This document shows positions 35,162 through 45,821 of a stretch of DNA of 64,000 nucleotides, piece by piece. The notes below the pieces were generated by a model that ran no database searches, was not told the DNA's origin, and worked only from the letters and a program-made list of their open reading frames with translations. Both the position numbers and the translations under genes were made by a program. Each line of letters begins with the position of its first letter. Position 1 is the stretch's first letter. The DNA comes from Paenibacillus luteus (GTDB lineage Bacteria; Bacillota; Bacilli; Paenibacillales; Paenibacillaceae), in assembly GCF_006542765.1 (NCBI RefSeq), contig NZ_SKCD01000028.1, positions 1-64,000 of the forward strand, written 5' to 3'.

Positions 35162-37237
35162 ATGTCAAGAGAGTTCTCCTTGAAAAATACGCGTAACATC
35201 GGGATTATGGCGCATATTGATGCCGGTAAAACCACTACAACTGAACGGATTTTGTTCTTCACGGGCCGTACTCACAAAATCGGAGAAGTGCACGAAGGTG
35301 CAGCTACGATGGACTGGATGGAACAGGAACAAGAGCGCGGTATCACGATTACGTCTGCCGCGACAACTGCTCAATGGGATGGACACCGTATTAATATTAT
35401 CGACACCCCGGGACACGTTGACTTCACAGTAGAAGTTGAACGTTCCCTGCGCGTATTGGACGGGGCCGTTGGAGTTTTCAGTGCGAAAGAAGGAGTCGAG
35501 CCACAATCTGAGACTGTATGGCGTCAAGCAGATCGTTACAACGTTCCGCGGATCGCATACGTCAACAAGATGGACATCATTGGTGCTGACTTTCTGAATG
35601 TTATTAAGGATATGCGTGAGCGTCTTCAAGCTAATGCTGTTGCGATTCAAATTCCGATTGGCGCCGAGTCAGATTTTGTCGGCGTTATCGATATCGTTGA
35701 ACGCAAAGCATACAAGTACAAAGACGACACAGGTAAAGATCCAATTGAGGTTGAAATTCCTTCGGAGTATGCTGACCAAGTGGAAGAGCTTCGTACGGAA
35801 TTGATCGAGAAGGTTGCTGAGCTTGACGAAGAATTAACGATGAAATATTTGGAAGGCGAAGAAATTTCGATTCCAGAAATCAAAGCAGCGCTCCGTAAAG
35901 GCGTTTGCGAAGTTAAAATCTTCCCAGTAATCGTTGGATCGTCTTACCGCAACAAAGGTGTTCAATTGATGTTGGATGCGGTTGTTAACTATCTTCCATC
36001 TCCTCTTGATGTACCTGCAATTAAAGGTACTCTTGAAGACGGCGAAGAGGGTGAGCGCCCTTCATCTGATACAGAGCCATTCGCAGCATTGGCTTTCAAA
36101 ATCATGACGGACCCTTACGTTGGTAGACTTACGTTCTTCCGTGTGTATTCTGGCATACTAAAATCCGGTTCTTACGTTCTTAACTCCACAAAGGGTAAAC
36201 GTGAGCGGATTGGACGTATTCTTCAAATGCATGCGAACTCACGTCAAGAGATCTCAGAAGTTTATTCTGGTGATATCGCTGCAGCAGTTGGTCTTAAAGA
36301 TACAACTACTGGAGATACTCTTTGCGATGAGAAGAACACCATCATTCTTGAATCTATGAACTTCCCAGAGCCAGTTATCTCGGTTGCTATCGAACCAAAA
36401 ACGAAAGCTGACCAAGACAAACTAGGTATCGCAATCTCCAAATTGGCGGAAGAAGATCCAACTTTCCGTGCACATACGGACGAGGAAACAAACCAAACGA
36501 TTATCTCTGGTATGGGTGAGCTTCACCTTGAGATTCTAGTTGACCGTATGTTCCGCGAATTCAAAGTTGAGACAAACGTTGGTAAACCGCAAGTTGCTTA
36601 CCGCGAAACATTCCGTCAAGCTGCGAAGGTTGAAGGTAAGTTCGTTCGTCAATCAGGCGGTAAAGGTCAATTCGGACATTGTTGGGTTGAGTTTTCACCA
36701 CTTGAGCCAGGTTCAGGCTTCATATTCGAAAACAAAACAGTCGGCGGTTCGATTCCTCGTGAATTTATCGCTCCTATCCAGGCTGGTATCGAAGAGTCAA
36801 TGAAGAACGGTGTAGTAGCCGGCTTCCCGCTCGTTGATGTCAAGGCTGTTGTAGTAGACGGATCGTACCATGATGTTGACTCCTCGGAGATGGCGTTTAA
36901 AATTGCAGGTTCGATGGCGCTTAAAGCTGCCAAAGAAAAATGTAAGCCAGTTCTTCTTGAGCCAATCATGAAGGTAGAAGTTACTGTTCCTGAAGAGTAC
37001 ATGGGCGATGTTATGGGTATGCTTAACTCCCGTCGTGGTCGTATCGAAGGTATGGATAGCCGTGCAGGTGCACAAATTATCCGTGCTAAGGTGCCTCTCT
37101 CCGAGATGTTTGGTTACTCCACTACACTACGTTCCGGTACACAAGGACGCGGCGTATTCTCGATGGAGCTTTCTCACTATGAAGAAGTTCCTAAATCAAT
37201 CGCTGAAGAAATCATCTCTAAGAACAAAGGCGAGTAA
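35162..37237 (+). CDS. fusA: Elongation factor G
   Basis: A 691-residue translocase GTPase. G1 AHIDAGKTTTTER, G3 DTPGHVDFT and G4 NKMD are intact, followed by domains II to V (SGMGELHLEI and the C-terminal MLNSRRGRIEGM). No truncation. Strong GAGAGGAG before ATG. Confidence 0.98.
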   Translation: MSREFSLKNTRNIGIMAHIDAGKTTTTERILFFTGRTHKIGEVHEGAATMDWMEQEQERGITITSAATTAQWDGHRINIIDTPGHVDFTVEVERSLRVLDGAVGVFSAKEGVEPQSETVWRQADRYNVPRIAYVNKMDIIGADFLNVIKDMRERLQANAVAIQIPIGAESDFVGVIDIVERKAYKYKDDTGKDPIEVEIPSEYADQVEELRTELIEKVAELDEELTMKYLEGEEISIPEIKAALRKGVCEVKIFPVIVGSSYRNKGVQLMLDAVVNYLPSPLDVPAIKGTLEDGEEGERPSSDTEPFAALAFKIMTDPYVGRLTFFRVYSGILKSGSYVLNSTKGKRERIGRILQMHANSRQEISEVYSGDIAAAVGLKDTTTGDTLCDEKNTIILESMNFPEPVISVAIEPKTKADQDKLGIAISKLAEEDPTFRAHTDEETNQTIISGMGELHLEILVDRMFREFKVETNVGKPQVAYRETFRQAAKVEGKFVRQSGGKGQFGHCWVEFSPLEPGSGFIFENKTVGGSIPREFIAPIQAGIEESMKNGVVAGFPLVDVKAVVVDGSYHDVDSSEMAFKIAGSMALKAAKEKCKPVLLEPIMKVEVTVPEEYMGDVMGMLNSRRGRIEGMDSRAGAQIIRAKVPLSEMFGYSTTLRSGTQGRGVFSMELSHYEEVPKSIAEEIISKNKGE

Positions 37238-37349
37238 TCGAATTTGTTTCTTAAACCAATTGCTTTTGGCCGCCAGCTAAGTTTGCATGCAAACCAGATG
37301 TCGGCCCACACATAAAAAATTCATGATATATTGAGGAGGCTCATGTTCA

Positions 37350-38540
<1,191 letters not shown>

Positions 38541-38568
38541 TTGATGGCGGCTTTAGCTGCTATGAATA

Positions 38569-38601
38569 CAAAAGCCCTCACTTTGGTGAGGGCTTTTGAT
38601 T
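38569..38601 (+). terminator. Terminator after tuf
   Basis: AAAAGCCCTCAC pairs with GTGAGGGCTTTT around a 4-base loop, then GATTTTTTT. The rest of the 317-base gap holds the promoter listed next and nothing else I recognise. Confidence 0.93.
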
Positions 38602-38664
38602 TTTTTAGGGTACTCAGGCATGATCATGATAATAGTTTACTTAATCTTTACAATTAAGTAATGA

Positions 38665-38694
38665 TTGACGGTAGACCTTACACCCATTTAATAT
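38665..38694 (+). promoter_or_regulatory. Possible promoter of the TrpX-type ABC transporter
   Basis: TTGACG (38665-38670) and TAATAT (38689-38694), 18-bp spacer. I see no T-box or tryptophan-type leader here. Confidence 0.5.
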
Positions 38695-38857
38695 TAGGGA
38701 ATAGTAAAAAAAGAGGTTGCCCATCCCCAGTCAGATTGAATTACATCTATCAAGCCAGTGACTTCATCAAGAGAAAGCGATGCTGCTTTGCTGCAAGTTT
38801 AGAATCTAGAGTGGGGCGTATGACAAAGTGCTTCATATGATGAGAGGGGTTTGAAAA

Positions 38858-39901
38858 ATGAGTAAGAAATTTTGGATCGGTATTGTACTTGCTTCAGTAA
38901 TGCTTGTGACGGCTGCCTGTGGGGCCAAGACGGAATCAGGAACGAACAGCAGCACGAATGCGCCTAATACGGGCGGAGATGCAGAAAAGTCATATACGAT
39001 AGCAATTTCTCAAATTGTTGAGCATCCTTCACTGGATGCAACTCGCGAAGGTTTTATCGCTGCGCTTAATGATGCGGGTATTGAAGAAGGCAAAAACCTT
39101 ACTATTGATTTTAATAACGCACAAGGCGATGCAACAAATATCAAAACTATATCTCAAAAAATTGCAAACGGCAAAAGTGATCTTGCCCTAGGTATTGCAA
39201 CACCTACGGCACAAGCACTTGCTGATGATGTGGAAAATATTCCGGTATTGTTTGCAGCTGTAACAGATCCGATTGATGCGGGTATCGTCACGCAGCTGGA
39301 AGCACCAGGCGGCAACATTACAGGTGCGTCGGACACGAATCCGGCTGCCATTACGCAAACGATGGATTTTATTGCTTCTCAATTCCCAAATGCTAAAAAT
39401 GTGGGTCTTATCATTAATGAAGGTGAGCAAAACGCGGTAGTTATGGGTAAGATTGCTGAGGAAGCACTGGCTAAGCACAATATAAAACTGGTCAAAGCAT
39501 CGGTTGCCAATTCTTCTGATGTTAAGCAGGCTGCTGATTCTTTGGTAGGCCGTGTTGATGCAATCTACATCACACTGGACAATATGGTTGTTACGGGTGC
39601 GGATGCGATTATTGAAGTAGCTAACGCTAATGATATTCCATTTTTCTCGGCTGACCGTGATACCGTAGAAAAAGGCGCTTTTGCAGCAGTCGGCTTTAAA
39701 TACTATGACCATGGTTATGAAGTAGGTCAAATGGCTGTCGAAATTTTGAAAAATGGCAAAAATCCTGGTGAGATGGACGTTACCGTTCCTCAAAAGCTTG
39801 ATTTCATTTTTAATATGAAAGCGGCAGCGGAGCAAGGAATTACGGTTACGGACGAAATGAAAGCATTTGTGAAAGACCAAGAAAAAAACATCATTGAGTA
39901 G
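38858..39901 (+). CDS. ABC transporter substrate-binding lipoprotein (TrpX/ABC_sub_bind family)
   Basis: A 347-residue lipoprotein: signal peptide with lipobox TAAC, the lipidated residue being Cys21, then a serine/threonine-rich linker and a type I periplasmic-binding fold (AISQIVEHPSLDATREGF, NIPVLFAAVTDPIDAGIV, ASDTNPAAITQ cores). The family is best known for tryptophan or tyrosine uptake in streptococci, but substrate varies and cannot be read from sequence. First gene of a three-gene transporter operon placed between tuf and rpsJ. Confidence 0.88.
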   Translation: MSKKFWIGIVLASVMLVTAACGAKTESGTNSSTNAPNTGGDAEKSYTIAISQIVEHPSLDATREGFIAALNDAGIEEGKNLTIDFNNAQGDATNIKTISQKIANGKSDLALGIATPTAQALADDVENIPVLFAAVTDPIDAGIVTQLEAPGGNITGASDTNPAAITQTMDFIASQFPNAKNVGLIINEGEQNAVVMGKIAEEALAKHNIKLVKASVANSSDVKQAADSLVGRVDAIYITLDNMVVTGADAIIEVANANDIPFFSADRDTVEKGAFAAVGFKYYDHGYEVGQMAVEILKNGKNPGEMDVTVPQKLDFIFNMKAAAEQGITVTDEMKAFVKDQEKNIIE

Positions 39902-39942
39902 AACATCGCCTTATAGCTTAAAATAATATGGACAAAAATGAT

Positions 39943-39979
39943 ATGGGTGATCAGGCAACTGGTTCACCCTCTTGTTTTG
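39943..39979 (+). other. Intra-operon hairpin between substrate-binding and permease genes
   Basis: GGGTGA pairs with TCACCC and a T-rich stretch (TCTTGTTTTG) follows. It may lower read-through so that the lipoprotein is made in excess over the permease. Confidence 0.5.
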
Positions 39980-39996
39980 AAGAGGAGGTATGTCAT

Positions 39997-40911
39997 ATGA
40001 TCGCATCCATGCAAGGGGCTGTGGAAAGCGGGTTATTGTATGCGCTTATGGCACTGGGAGTTTATATCACGTTCCGAATACTCGATTTTCCAGATTTAAC
40101 GGTAGACGGAAGCTTTACAACAGGAGCGGCTATTGGCTCAGTAATGACCGTTAGCGGAACGCCACCATGGCTTGCAGTACTATGCGCATTTGTCGGCGGA
40201 GCGCTTGCAGGTACCTGTACAGGCCTGCTTCATACTAAAGGGAAGATAAACGGGCTGCTTTCAGGGATTATCATGATGATTGCCTTGTATTCCATTAACC
40301 TTAGAATTATGGGTAAACCGAATGTATCGTTAAGAGGCAAGGAAAATTTATTCGATAATGTATCTACACTTGTGGTTATGATTATTTTTGTCATTATTGT
40401 GAAGATCATTCTCGATTTGTTTTTCCGGACGGACATCGGACTTAGCCTTCGGGCGACAGGCGATAACTCTCGTATGATTCGGAGTTTCGGTGCGAATACT
40501 GATATTACGACGATTTTCGGCATTGCTTTGTCTAATGCGCTAGTTGCAACTTCCGGGGCGTTAATCGCTCATTATCAAAAATACGCGGACAACAGCATGG
40601 GAATCGGGATGATCGTCATAGGACTAGCTTCTGTTATTATTGGCGAAGCGATTTTCGGTTCGAAGACAATCTTCAGAGCGACGCTCGCTGTTATTCTCGG
40701 TTCGATTATCTATCGTATCATCTACGCATTCGCGCTGCGCGTTGAATGGCTGGATGCTTCGGATATGAAGCTGATTACGGCAGTTATTATTATTTTTGCA
40801 CTTGTTGTTCCATCATCTAGGCGCGTATGGAAGCAGAAAAATGTAGCACGCAGGCGTACGGCAGAGATGCTTGCAAAATTGGATAAAGCACAGCCAGGAG
40901 GTGGACGCTGA
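39997..40911 (+). CDS. ABC transporter permease (branched-chain amino-acid type fold)
   Basis: A 304-residue membrane protein with about eight or nine hydrophobic segments. TFRILDFPDLTVDGSFTTGAA near the start is typical of the TrpY-type permeases that pair with ABC_sub_bind lipoproteins. ATG 39997 follows GAGGAGG; the frame from 39928 would run through the upstream hairpin. Its stop overlaps the ATPase start (TGATG). Confidence 0.87.
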   Translation: MIASMQGAVESGLLYALMALGVYITFRILDFPDLTVDGSFTTGAAIGSVMTVSGTPPWLAVLCAFVGGALAGTCTGLLHTKGKINGLLSGIIMMIALYSINLRIMGKPNVSLRGKENLFDNVSTLVVMIIFVIIVKIILDLFFRTDIGLSLRATGDNSRMIRSFGANTDITTIFGIALSNALVATSGALIAHYQKYADNSMGIGMIVIGLASVIIGEAIFGSKTIFRATLAVILGSIIYRIIYAFALRVEWLDASDMKLITAVIIIFALVVPSSRRVWKQKNVARRRTAEMLAKLDKAQPGGGR

Positions 40912-41705
40912 TGTTGGAAATAGCTAAGGTGTCCAAGCTGTTTAACCCTGGCACAGTAGATGAGAAGACCGCGCTTGTCGGAGCGAATCTGACGATGAAG
41001 CCAGGTGACTTTATTACGGTTATCGGAAGCAACGGCGCGGGTAAATCTACATTAATGAATATTATATCTGGCGTGATGAAGCCGGACGCGGGTGAAGTTA
41101 GAATAGATGGGCAAAATATAAGCAATCTGACCGAGTATCAGCGTAGTCAATGGATTGGCAGGGTATTCCAGGATCCAATGGCCGGTACGGCACCTCGTAT
41201 GTCTATTGAAGAGAATTTAGCTATTGCTTATGCGCGTGGCAAAAAACGGGGATTCTCGTTCGGGGTAACACGCGCGAAGCGTGCAATATTCAAGAAAGAG
41301 CTGCAAAGGCTTGGGATTGGCCTTGAGAACCGTCTTAGTGCCAAGGTAGGCTTATTGTCAGGAGGAGAGAGGCAAGCGCTCAGCTTGCTCATGGCGACTT
41401 TTACAAGGCCGCAAATCCTGCTGCTCGATGAGCATACCGCAGCTCTCGATCCTGCAAGGGCTGAGCTCATTACGACACTGACCGAGACGTTGGTCAAAGA
41501 AATGAATTTGACCACGTTAATGGTTACTCATAACATGGAGCAGGCGATTCGGCTAGGGAACCGGTTGATCATGATGGATAAAGGCCGAATCATTCTCGAT
41601 GTACCGGAAGAGCGCAAGAAGGATCTTACCGTCGTGCAGTTGCTCGGAGAGTTTGAAGTGATAAGCGGCAAGAAGCTGGCTGACGATCGAATTGTATTGG
41701 GCTAA
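40911..41705 (+). CDS. ABC transporter ATP-binding protein
   Basis: A 264-residue ATPase: Walker A GSNGAGKST, Q loop QDPMAGTAPRMS, signature LSGGERQALSLLMA and Walker B LLLDEHTAAL, with His switch VTHNME. In Walker B the usual motif reads DEHTAAL, a form seen in this transporter group. It powers the permease encoded just upstream. Followed by a terminator. Confidence 0.9.
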   Translation: MLEIAKVSKLFNPGTVDEKTALVGANLTMKPGDFITVIGSNGAGKSTLMNIISGVMKPDAGEVRIDGQNISNLTEYQRSQWIGRVFQDPMAGTAPRMSIEENLAIAYARGKKRGFSFGVTRAKRAIFKKELQRLGIGLENRLSAKVGLLSGGERQALSLLMATFTRPQILLLDEHTAALDPARAELITTLTETLVKEMNLTTLMVTHNMEQAIRLGNRLIMMDKGRIILDVPEERKKDLTVVQLLGEFEVISGKKLADDRIVLG

Positions 41706-41757
41706 AGTTTTGCTCTTATTCATCATGTATGCTAACTTTGTTTCGGGATAAGATCGG

Positions 41758-41806
41758 GAAAGAACCATTACTTCCGCAAATGCGCGGTTATAATGGTTCT
41801 TTCTTG
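41758..41806 (+). terminator. Terminator after the ABC transporter operon
   Basis: GAAAGAACCATTA pairs with TAATGGTTCTTTC around a GC-rich loop, followed by TTGTT. It isolates the transporter from the S10 operon. Confidence 0.85.
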
Positions 41807-42315
41807 TTATGGGTGTATTTCAGCTGTGGATAGGAATTTACCTTATAGTTAGATAGCCTATTTTTCAGAATAGAATGATCAGTTTAGGTTTGGCGTTATT
41901 TGGTGGTGTCTTTTCAGCAGTCATCTGTTTATAATCGTGAAGTGTCCATTTTGTCCGTTATTATAAATGAGTGGATTGAATGCTTGTAATAAGGGACATA
42001 ATGGATGCTGGGCGTAAAGCTTGGGGCAGCTCTATATGCAAATAGACTCATCCAAGGACTTCTTGAGATAATGAGAACATTGGACCCGAGAAGGTGCTCC
42101 GTTAAGCCGTTTTGATAAAAAATGACCATTTTGAAAGAACATAAACTTTATGTTGCAATTGCCCATTGAATTCGGTATAATAATGTCTGTTGGTCTGACG
42201 TTGCGATGATGTGAGAGGTTGCCGACACACCCGGCCCCTTTGCCATGGGGCATGTGCAGGGTTTTCTCACGGAGTATGTCCGATAATAAATTGGGCGAAA
42301 GAAGGAGGGACTTAT
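41807..42315 (+). promoter_or_regulatory. S10 operon upstream region with promoter and structured leader
   Basis: The promoter is TTGCAA (42153-42158) with TATAAT (42176-42181), 17-bp spacer. The leader from about 42188 folds: TGAGAG with TTTCTCA and GGCCCC with GGGGC, which may be an autoregulatory site. Before 42153 I see no gene; a near-perfect DnaA box (TGTGGATAG) lies at 41825-41833. Small antisense frames here look accidental. Confidence 0.6.
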
Positions 42316-42624
42316 ATGGCAAAGCAAAAGATTCGTATCCGCTTGAAAGCATACGATCATAGGATTCTTGATCAATCCGCAGAGAAAATTGTTGAAACTG
42401 CAAAACGTTCCGGCGCAAGCGTATCCGGGCCGATTCCGTTGCCAACGGAAAAGCAAATCATCACCGTTCTCCGCGCGGTACACAAGTACAAGGATTCTCG
42501 GGAACAATTCGAACAACGCACTCATAAGCGTTTGATCGACATTGTAAACCCAACGCCGCAAACGGTTGATGCGTTGATGCGCTTGGATTTACCATCCGGT
42601 GTAGATATCGAAATCAAACTGTAA
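42316..42624 (+). CDS. rpsJ: 30S ribosomal protein S10
   Basis: A 102-residue 30S head protein, also the NusE antitermination partner of NusB. IRIRLKAYDHRILDQSA and the PLPTEKQIITVLRA core are intact. ATG 42316 follows GAAGGAGG. First gene of the S10-spc-alpha supercluster, from here to rplQ. Confidence 0.97.
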   Translation: MAKQKIRIRLKAYDHRILDQSAEKIVETAKRSGASVSGPIPLPTEKQIITVLRAVHKYKDSREQFEQRTHKRLIDIVNPTPQTVDALMRLDLPSGVDIEIKL

Positions 42625-42665
42625 TATCAGCATATGCGATTATAGAAAGGAAATGAGGTGTCAAC

Positions 42666-43289
42666 ATGAAAGGTATCTTAGGAAAAAAACTTGGTATGAC
42701 TCAAGTGTTTACTGCTGAAGGTAATGTCGTTCCTGTAACGGTTATCGAAGCTGGACCTTGTGTAGTACTTCAGAAGAAAGACCAAGAGAACGATGGCTAC
42801 GAAGCTGTTCAGTTCGGTTTCTCCGATAAGAAGGAAAGCAGATCGAACAAGCCAGAAGCTGGTCACGCTAAAAAAGCTAACACAACACCTAAGCGCTACG
42901 TTCGTGAAATTCGCGGAATTAATCTAGGTGATTATGAAGTTGGCCAAGAAGTAAAAGCTGACCTATTCACAGAGGGCGAATTCGTTGACGTAACAGGTAT
43001 TTCAAAAGGTAAAGGCTTTGCCGGCGTTATCAAACGTTGGGGACAAAGCACGGGTCCTATGTCTCACGGTTCCCGTTACCACCGCGGACCAGGTTCGATG
43101 GGTTCAATCCAAGCGAACCGTGTACCGAAAGGCAAACGCCTTCCAGGACATATGGGTAGCGAAACAATCACGATTCAAAAGCTTGAAGTTATCCGTGTAG
43201 ATGTAGAACGTAACGTTCTTCTAATCAAAGGTTCGATCCCGGGCCCGAAAAACGGATTCGTTAAAGTGAAACAAACAGTTAAGAACTAA
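42666..43289 (+). CDS. rplC: 50S ribosomal protein L3
   Basis: A 207-residue early-assembly protein whose loop reaches toward the peptidyl-transferase centre. GILGKKLGMTQVF start, SKGKGFAGVIKRW and GSMGSIQANRVPKGK cores are present. The loop residues near the PTC look normal. Confidence 0.97.
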   Translation: MKGILGKKLGMTQVFTAEGNVVPVTVIEAGPCVVLQKKDQENDGYEAVQFGFSDKKESRSNKPEAGHAKKANTTPKRYVREIRGINLGDYEVGQEVKADLFTEGEFVDVTGISKGKGFAGVIKRWGQSTGPMSHGSRYHRGPGSMGSIQANRVPKGKRLPGHMGSETITIQKLEVIRVDVERNVLLIKGSIPGPKNGFVKVKQTVKN

Positions 43290-43317
43290 TTGCTCTTGAA
43301 GAAAGGAGGAACAGGAT

Positions 43318-43941
43318 ATGCCTAAAGTAACAGTATATAACGTGAGTGGCGCGCAAGTGGGCGAGCTTGAACTGGCTGAAACGGTTTTCGGAATTCAACC
43401 AAACGTTCATGTTTTGCACAGTGCTGTTGTTAACCAACAAGCATCTGAACGCTTCGGTAATCACAAAACTAAAGGACGCTCCGAAGTACGCGGCGGCGGT
43501 CGTAAACCTTGGAAACAAAAAGGTACTGGCCGTGCTCGTCAAGGTAGCATTCGCTCCCCGCAATGGGTTGGCGGCGGTACGGTTTTCGGACCTACTCCAC
43601 GCTCATACGGATTCAAGCTTCCTAAGAAAGTTCGTCGTCTAGCGATTAAATCGGCATTGTCATCGAAAGTGATTGCAAACGAGATTATCGTTTTGGATCA
43701 GTTGACACTTGCAGCTCCTAAGACGAAGGAATTTGCAGCAATCCTTAACAACCTTAAAGCTGGCCGCAAATCTCTTGTAGTAACGGCTAACTATGAAGAT
43801 AATGTAGCTTTGTCTGCACGTAACATCCCTGGTGTTAAATTCGTAGCAGCTGACGGCATTAATGTTCTGGATGTATTGGTGCATGACAACCTTATCATCA
43901 CTAAAGAAGCAGTAGAGAAAGTACAGGAGGTGCTTGCGTAA
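43318..43941 (+). CDS. rplD: 50S ribosomal protein L4
   Basis: A 207-residue exit-tunnel protein. The tunnel loop contains GGGRKPWKQKGTGRARQGS (core), where macrolide-resistance changes usually fall; it is unaltered. Overlaps rplW by one base (TAATG). Confidence 0.97.
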   Translation: MPKVTVYNVSGAQVGELELAETVFGIQPNVHVLHSAVVNQQASERFGNHKTKGRSEVRGGGRKPWKQKGTGRARQGSIRSPQWVGGGTVFGPTPRSYGFKLPKKVRRLAIKSALSSKVIANEIIVLDQLTLAAPKTKEFAAILNNLKAGRKSLVVTANYEDNVALSARNIPGVKFVAADGINVLDVLVHDNLIITKEAVEKVQEVLA

Positions 43942-44234
43942 TGAAAAATCCACGCGATATTATCAAGCGCCCGGTTATCACGGAACGTACGAGCGATTAC
44001 ATGGTTGATAAAAAGTATGTTTTCGAAGTAGATCTTCGTTCAAACAAAACTGAAATCAAACTTGCTATCGAGCAAATTTTTAAAGTTAAAGTAACCGGCG
44101 TTAACACAATGCGTGTTGCGGGTAAACCAAAACGTTATGGTAAACATAGCGGATACAGACCGGATTGGAAAAAAGCCATCGTTCAATTGAGCGCTGACAG
44201 CAAAGAACTTGAATTCTTTGAAACGTCTGTTTAG
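43941..44234 (+). CDS. rplW: 50S ribosomal protein L23
   Basis: A 97-residue protein at the tunnel exit, docking site for trigger factor and SRP. IIKRPVITERTSDYM start is typical. The AGGAGG used lies inside rplD. Confidence 0.96.
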   Translation: MKNPRDIIKRPVITERTSDYMVDKKYVFEVDLRSNKTEIKLAIEQIFKVKVTGVNTMRVAGKPKRYGKHSGYRPDWKKAIVQLSADSKELEFFETSV

Positions 44235-44251
44235 AAAAGGAGGAAATCGAA

Positions 44252-45082
44252 GTGCCAATCAAAAAGTACAAACCGACATCTCCAGCTCGTCGTAACATGT
44301 CCGTTTCGACATTCGAAGAGATCACGACAAGCACACCGGAGAAATCGTTGCTTGCGCCGCTTTTCAAAAAAGCTGGTCGTAACAACCAAGGTAAAATTAC
44401 GGTTCGTCACCACGGCGGCGGACACAAACGTAAATACCGTATTGTTGACTTCAAACGTACAAAAGATGGTATCGTTGGTAACGTTGCGACGATCGAATAC
44501 GATCCGAACCGTTCATCCAATATCGCTTTGCTTCACTACGCTGATGGTGAAAAAGCATATATCATTGCTCCAAAAGGTTTGAAAGTTGGGGATAAAGTAA
44601 CATCTGGCGTTGGTTCTGACATTAAAATAGGTAACGCGTTGCCACTTGTCAACATCCCAGTAGGTACAATTATCCACAATATCGAATTGAAACCAGGCAA
44701 AGGCGGACAACTTGTTCGTGCGGCTGGTACTAGTGCTCAACTTCTTGGTAAAGAAGAAAACTACGTATCCATTCGTTTGACTTCTGGTGAAGTTCGTCGC
44801 ATTCTGAACACTTGCCGTGCAACAATCGGTTCTGTTGGTAACGAAGATCACGAACTCGTGAAAATCGGTAAAGCCGGCCGTAACCGTTGGCTCGGAAACC
44901 GTCCAACTGTACGTGGTGTTGTCATGAACCCTAACGATCACCCACACGGTGGTGGTGAAGGCCGTGCTCCAATCGGACGTAAATCTCCGTTGTCACCATG
45001 GGGTAAACCAACTCTTGGTTACAAAACACGCAAGAAGAAAAAAGCATCGAGCCAATACATTATTCGTCGTCGCACGAAATAA
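44252..45082 (+). CDS. rplB: 50S ribosomal protein L2
   Basis: A 276-residue protein that bridges the subunits near the peptidyl-transferase centre. The C-terminal VVMNPNDHPHGGGEG segment holds the functional histidine. GTG start with AGGAGG upstream. Confidence 0.97.
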   Translation: MPIKKYKPTSPARRNMSVSTFEEITTSTPEKSLLAPLFKKAGRNNQGKITVRHHGGGHKRKYRIVDFKRTKDGIVGNVATIEYDPNRSSNIALLHYADGEKAYIIAPKGLKVGDKVTSGVGSDIKIGNALPLVNIPVGTIIHNIELKPGKGGQLVRAAGTSAQLLGKEENYVSIRLTSGEVRRILNTCRATIGSVGNEDHELVKIGKAGRNRWLGNRPTVRGVVMNPNDHPHGGGEGRAPIGRKSPLSPWGKPTLGYKTRKKKKASSQYIIRRRTK

Positions 45083-45148
45083 TAGCTGCTTGATAAAAAC
45101 CGCGTGATACGAAAGTGTCGCTACCGCTTATTGAAGGGAGGAACACAA

Positions 45149-45430
45149 ATGGGTCGCAGTTTGAAGAAAGGTCCGTTTATTGACGGTTACCTACTGAAAA
45201 AAGTCGAGGTATTGAACGAGACTGAGAAAAAAGTCGTTATCAAAACCTGGTCCCGCCGCTCGACCATTTTCCCACAATTCATTGGTCACACGTTTGCGGT
45301 ATATGATGGACGCAAGCACGTGCCTGTATATGTAACGGAAGATATGGTTGGACACAAGCTTGGTGAATTTGCACCAACTCGTACGTATAAAGGCCATGCC
45401 GGTGAAGACAAAAAAACGGGCAGACGTTAA
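45149..45430 (+). CDS. rpsS: 30S ribosomal protein S19
   Basis: A 93-residue head protein that contacts S13 and the A-site finger. MGRSLKKGPFIDGYL start; ATG 45149 with GGGAGG. A frame extension from 45104 is not credible. Confidence 0.97.
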   Translation: MGRSLKKGPFIDGYLLKKVEVLNETEKKVVIKTWSRRSTIFPQFIGHTFAVYDGRKHVPVYVTEDMVGHKLGEFAPTRTYKGHAGEDKKTGRR

Positions 45431-45472
45431 TTTGCCCTTAAATATTTTTACTGAACGAGAGGAGGTTCCTAC

Positions 45473-45808
45473 ATGCCAGAAGCTAAAGCGCACGCTAAAT
45501 TCATCCGTATTGCTCCTCGTAAAGCACAGCTTGTTGCGGATTTGATTCGCGGTAAACAAGTTGGCGAAGCAATCGCGATTTTGCGTCACACGCCTAAGTC
45601 TGCATCCCCAATTTTGGAGAAGCTGCTGAACTCTGCCATTGCTAACGCTGAGCATAACTATCAGCTTGACGTAAACAAATTGTTTATCTCGCAAGCCTTC
45701 GTTAACCAAGGGCCAACGATGAAACGTTTCCGTCCTCGTGCGATGGGTCGCGCAAGCCGGATCAATAAAAGAACCAGCCACATTACCTTGGTGGTATCTG
45801 AAAAATAA
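45473..45808 (+). CDS. rplV: 50S ribosomal protein L22
   Basis: A 111-residue protein whose beta-hairpin lines the exit tunnel. The hairpin tip GPTMKRFRPRAMGRAS is intact, with no deletion of the macrolide-resistance type. Confidence 0.97.
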   Translation: MPEAKAHAKFIRIAPRKAQLVADLIRGKQVGEAIAILRHTPKSASPILEKLLNSAIANAEHNYQLDVNKLFISQAFVNQGPTMKRFRPRAMGRASRINKRTSHITLVVSEK

Positions 45809-45821
45809 GGAGGGATTACGT

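Noticed and set aside
39188..39880. Minus-strand open frame of 230 residues opposite the ABC lipoprotein gene
   Set aside because: Shadow of a clear lipoprotein gene; no motif or ribosome binding site.
41807..42150. Gene or gene remnant before the S10 operon
   Set aside because: Only short frames in several directions, none with a ribosome binding site or recognisable family.
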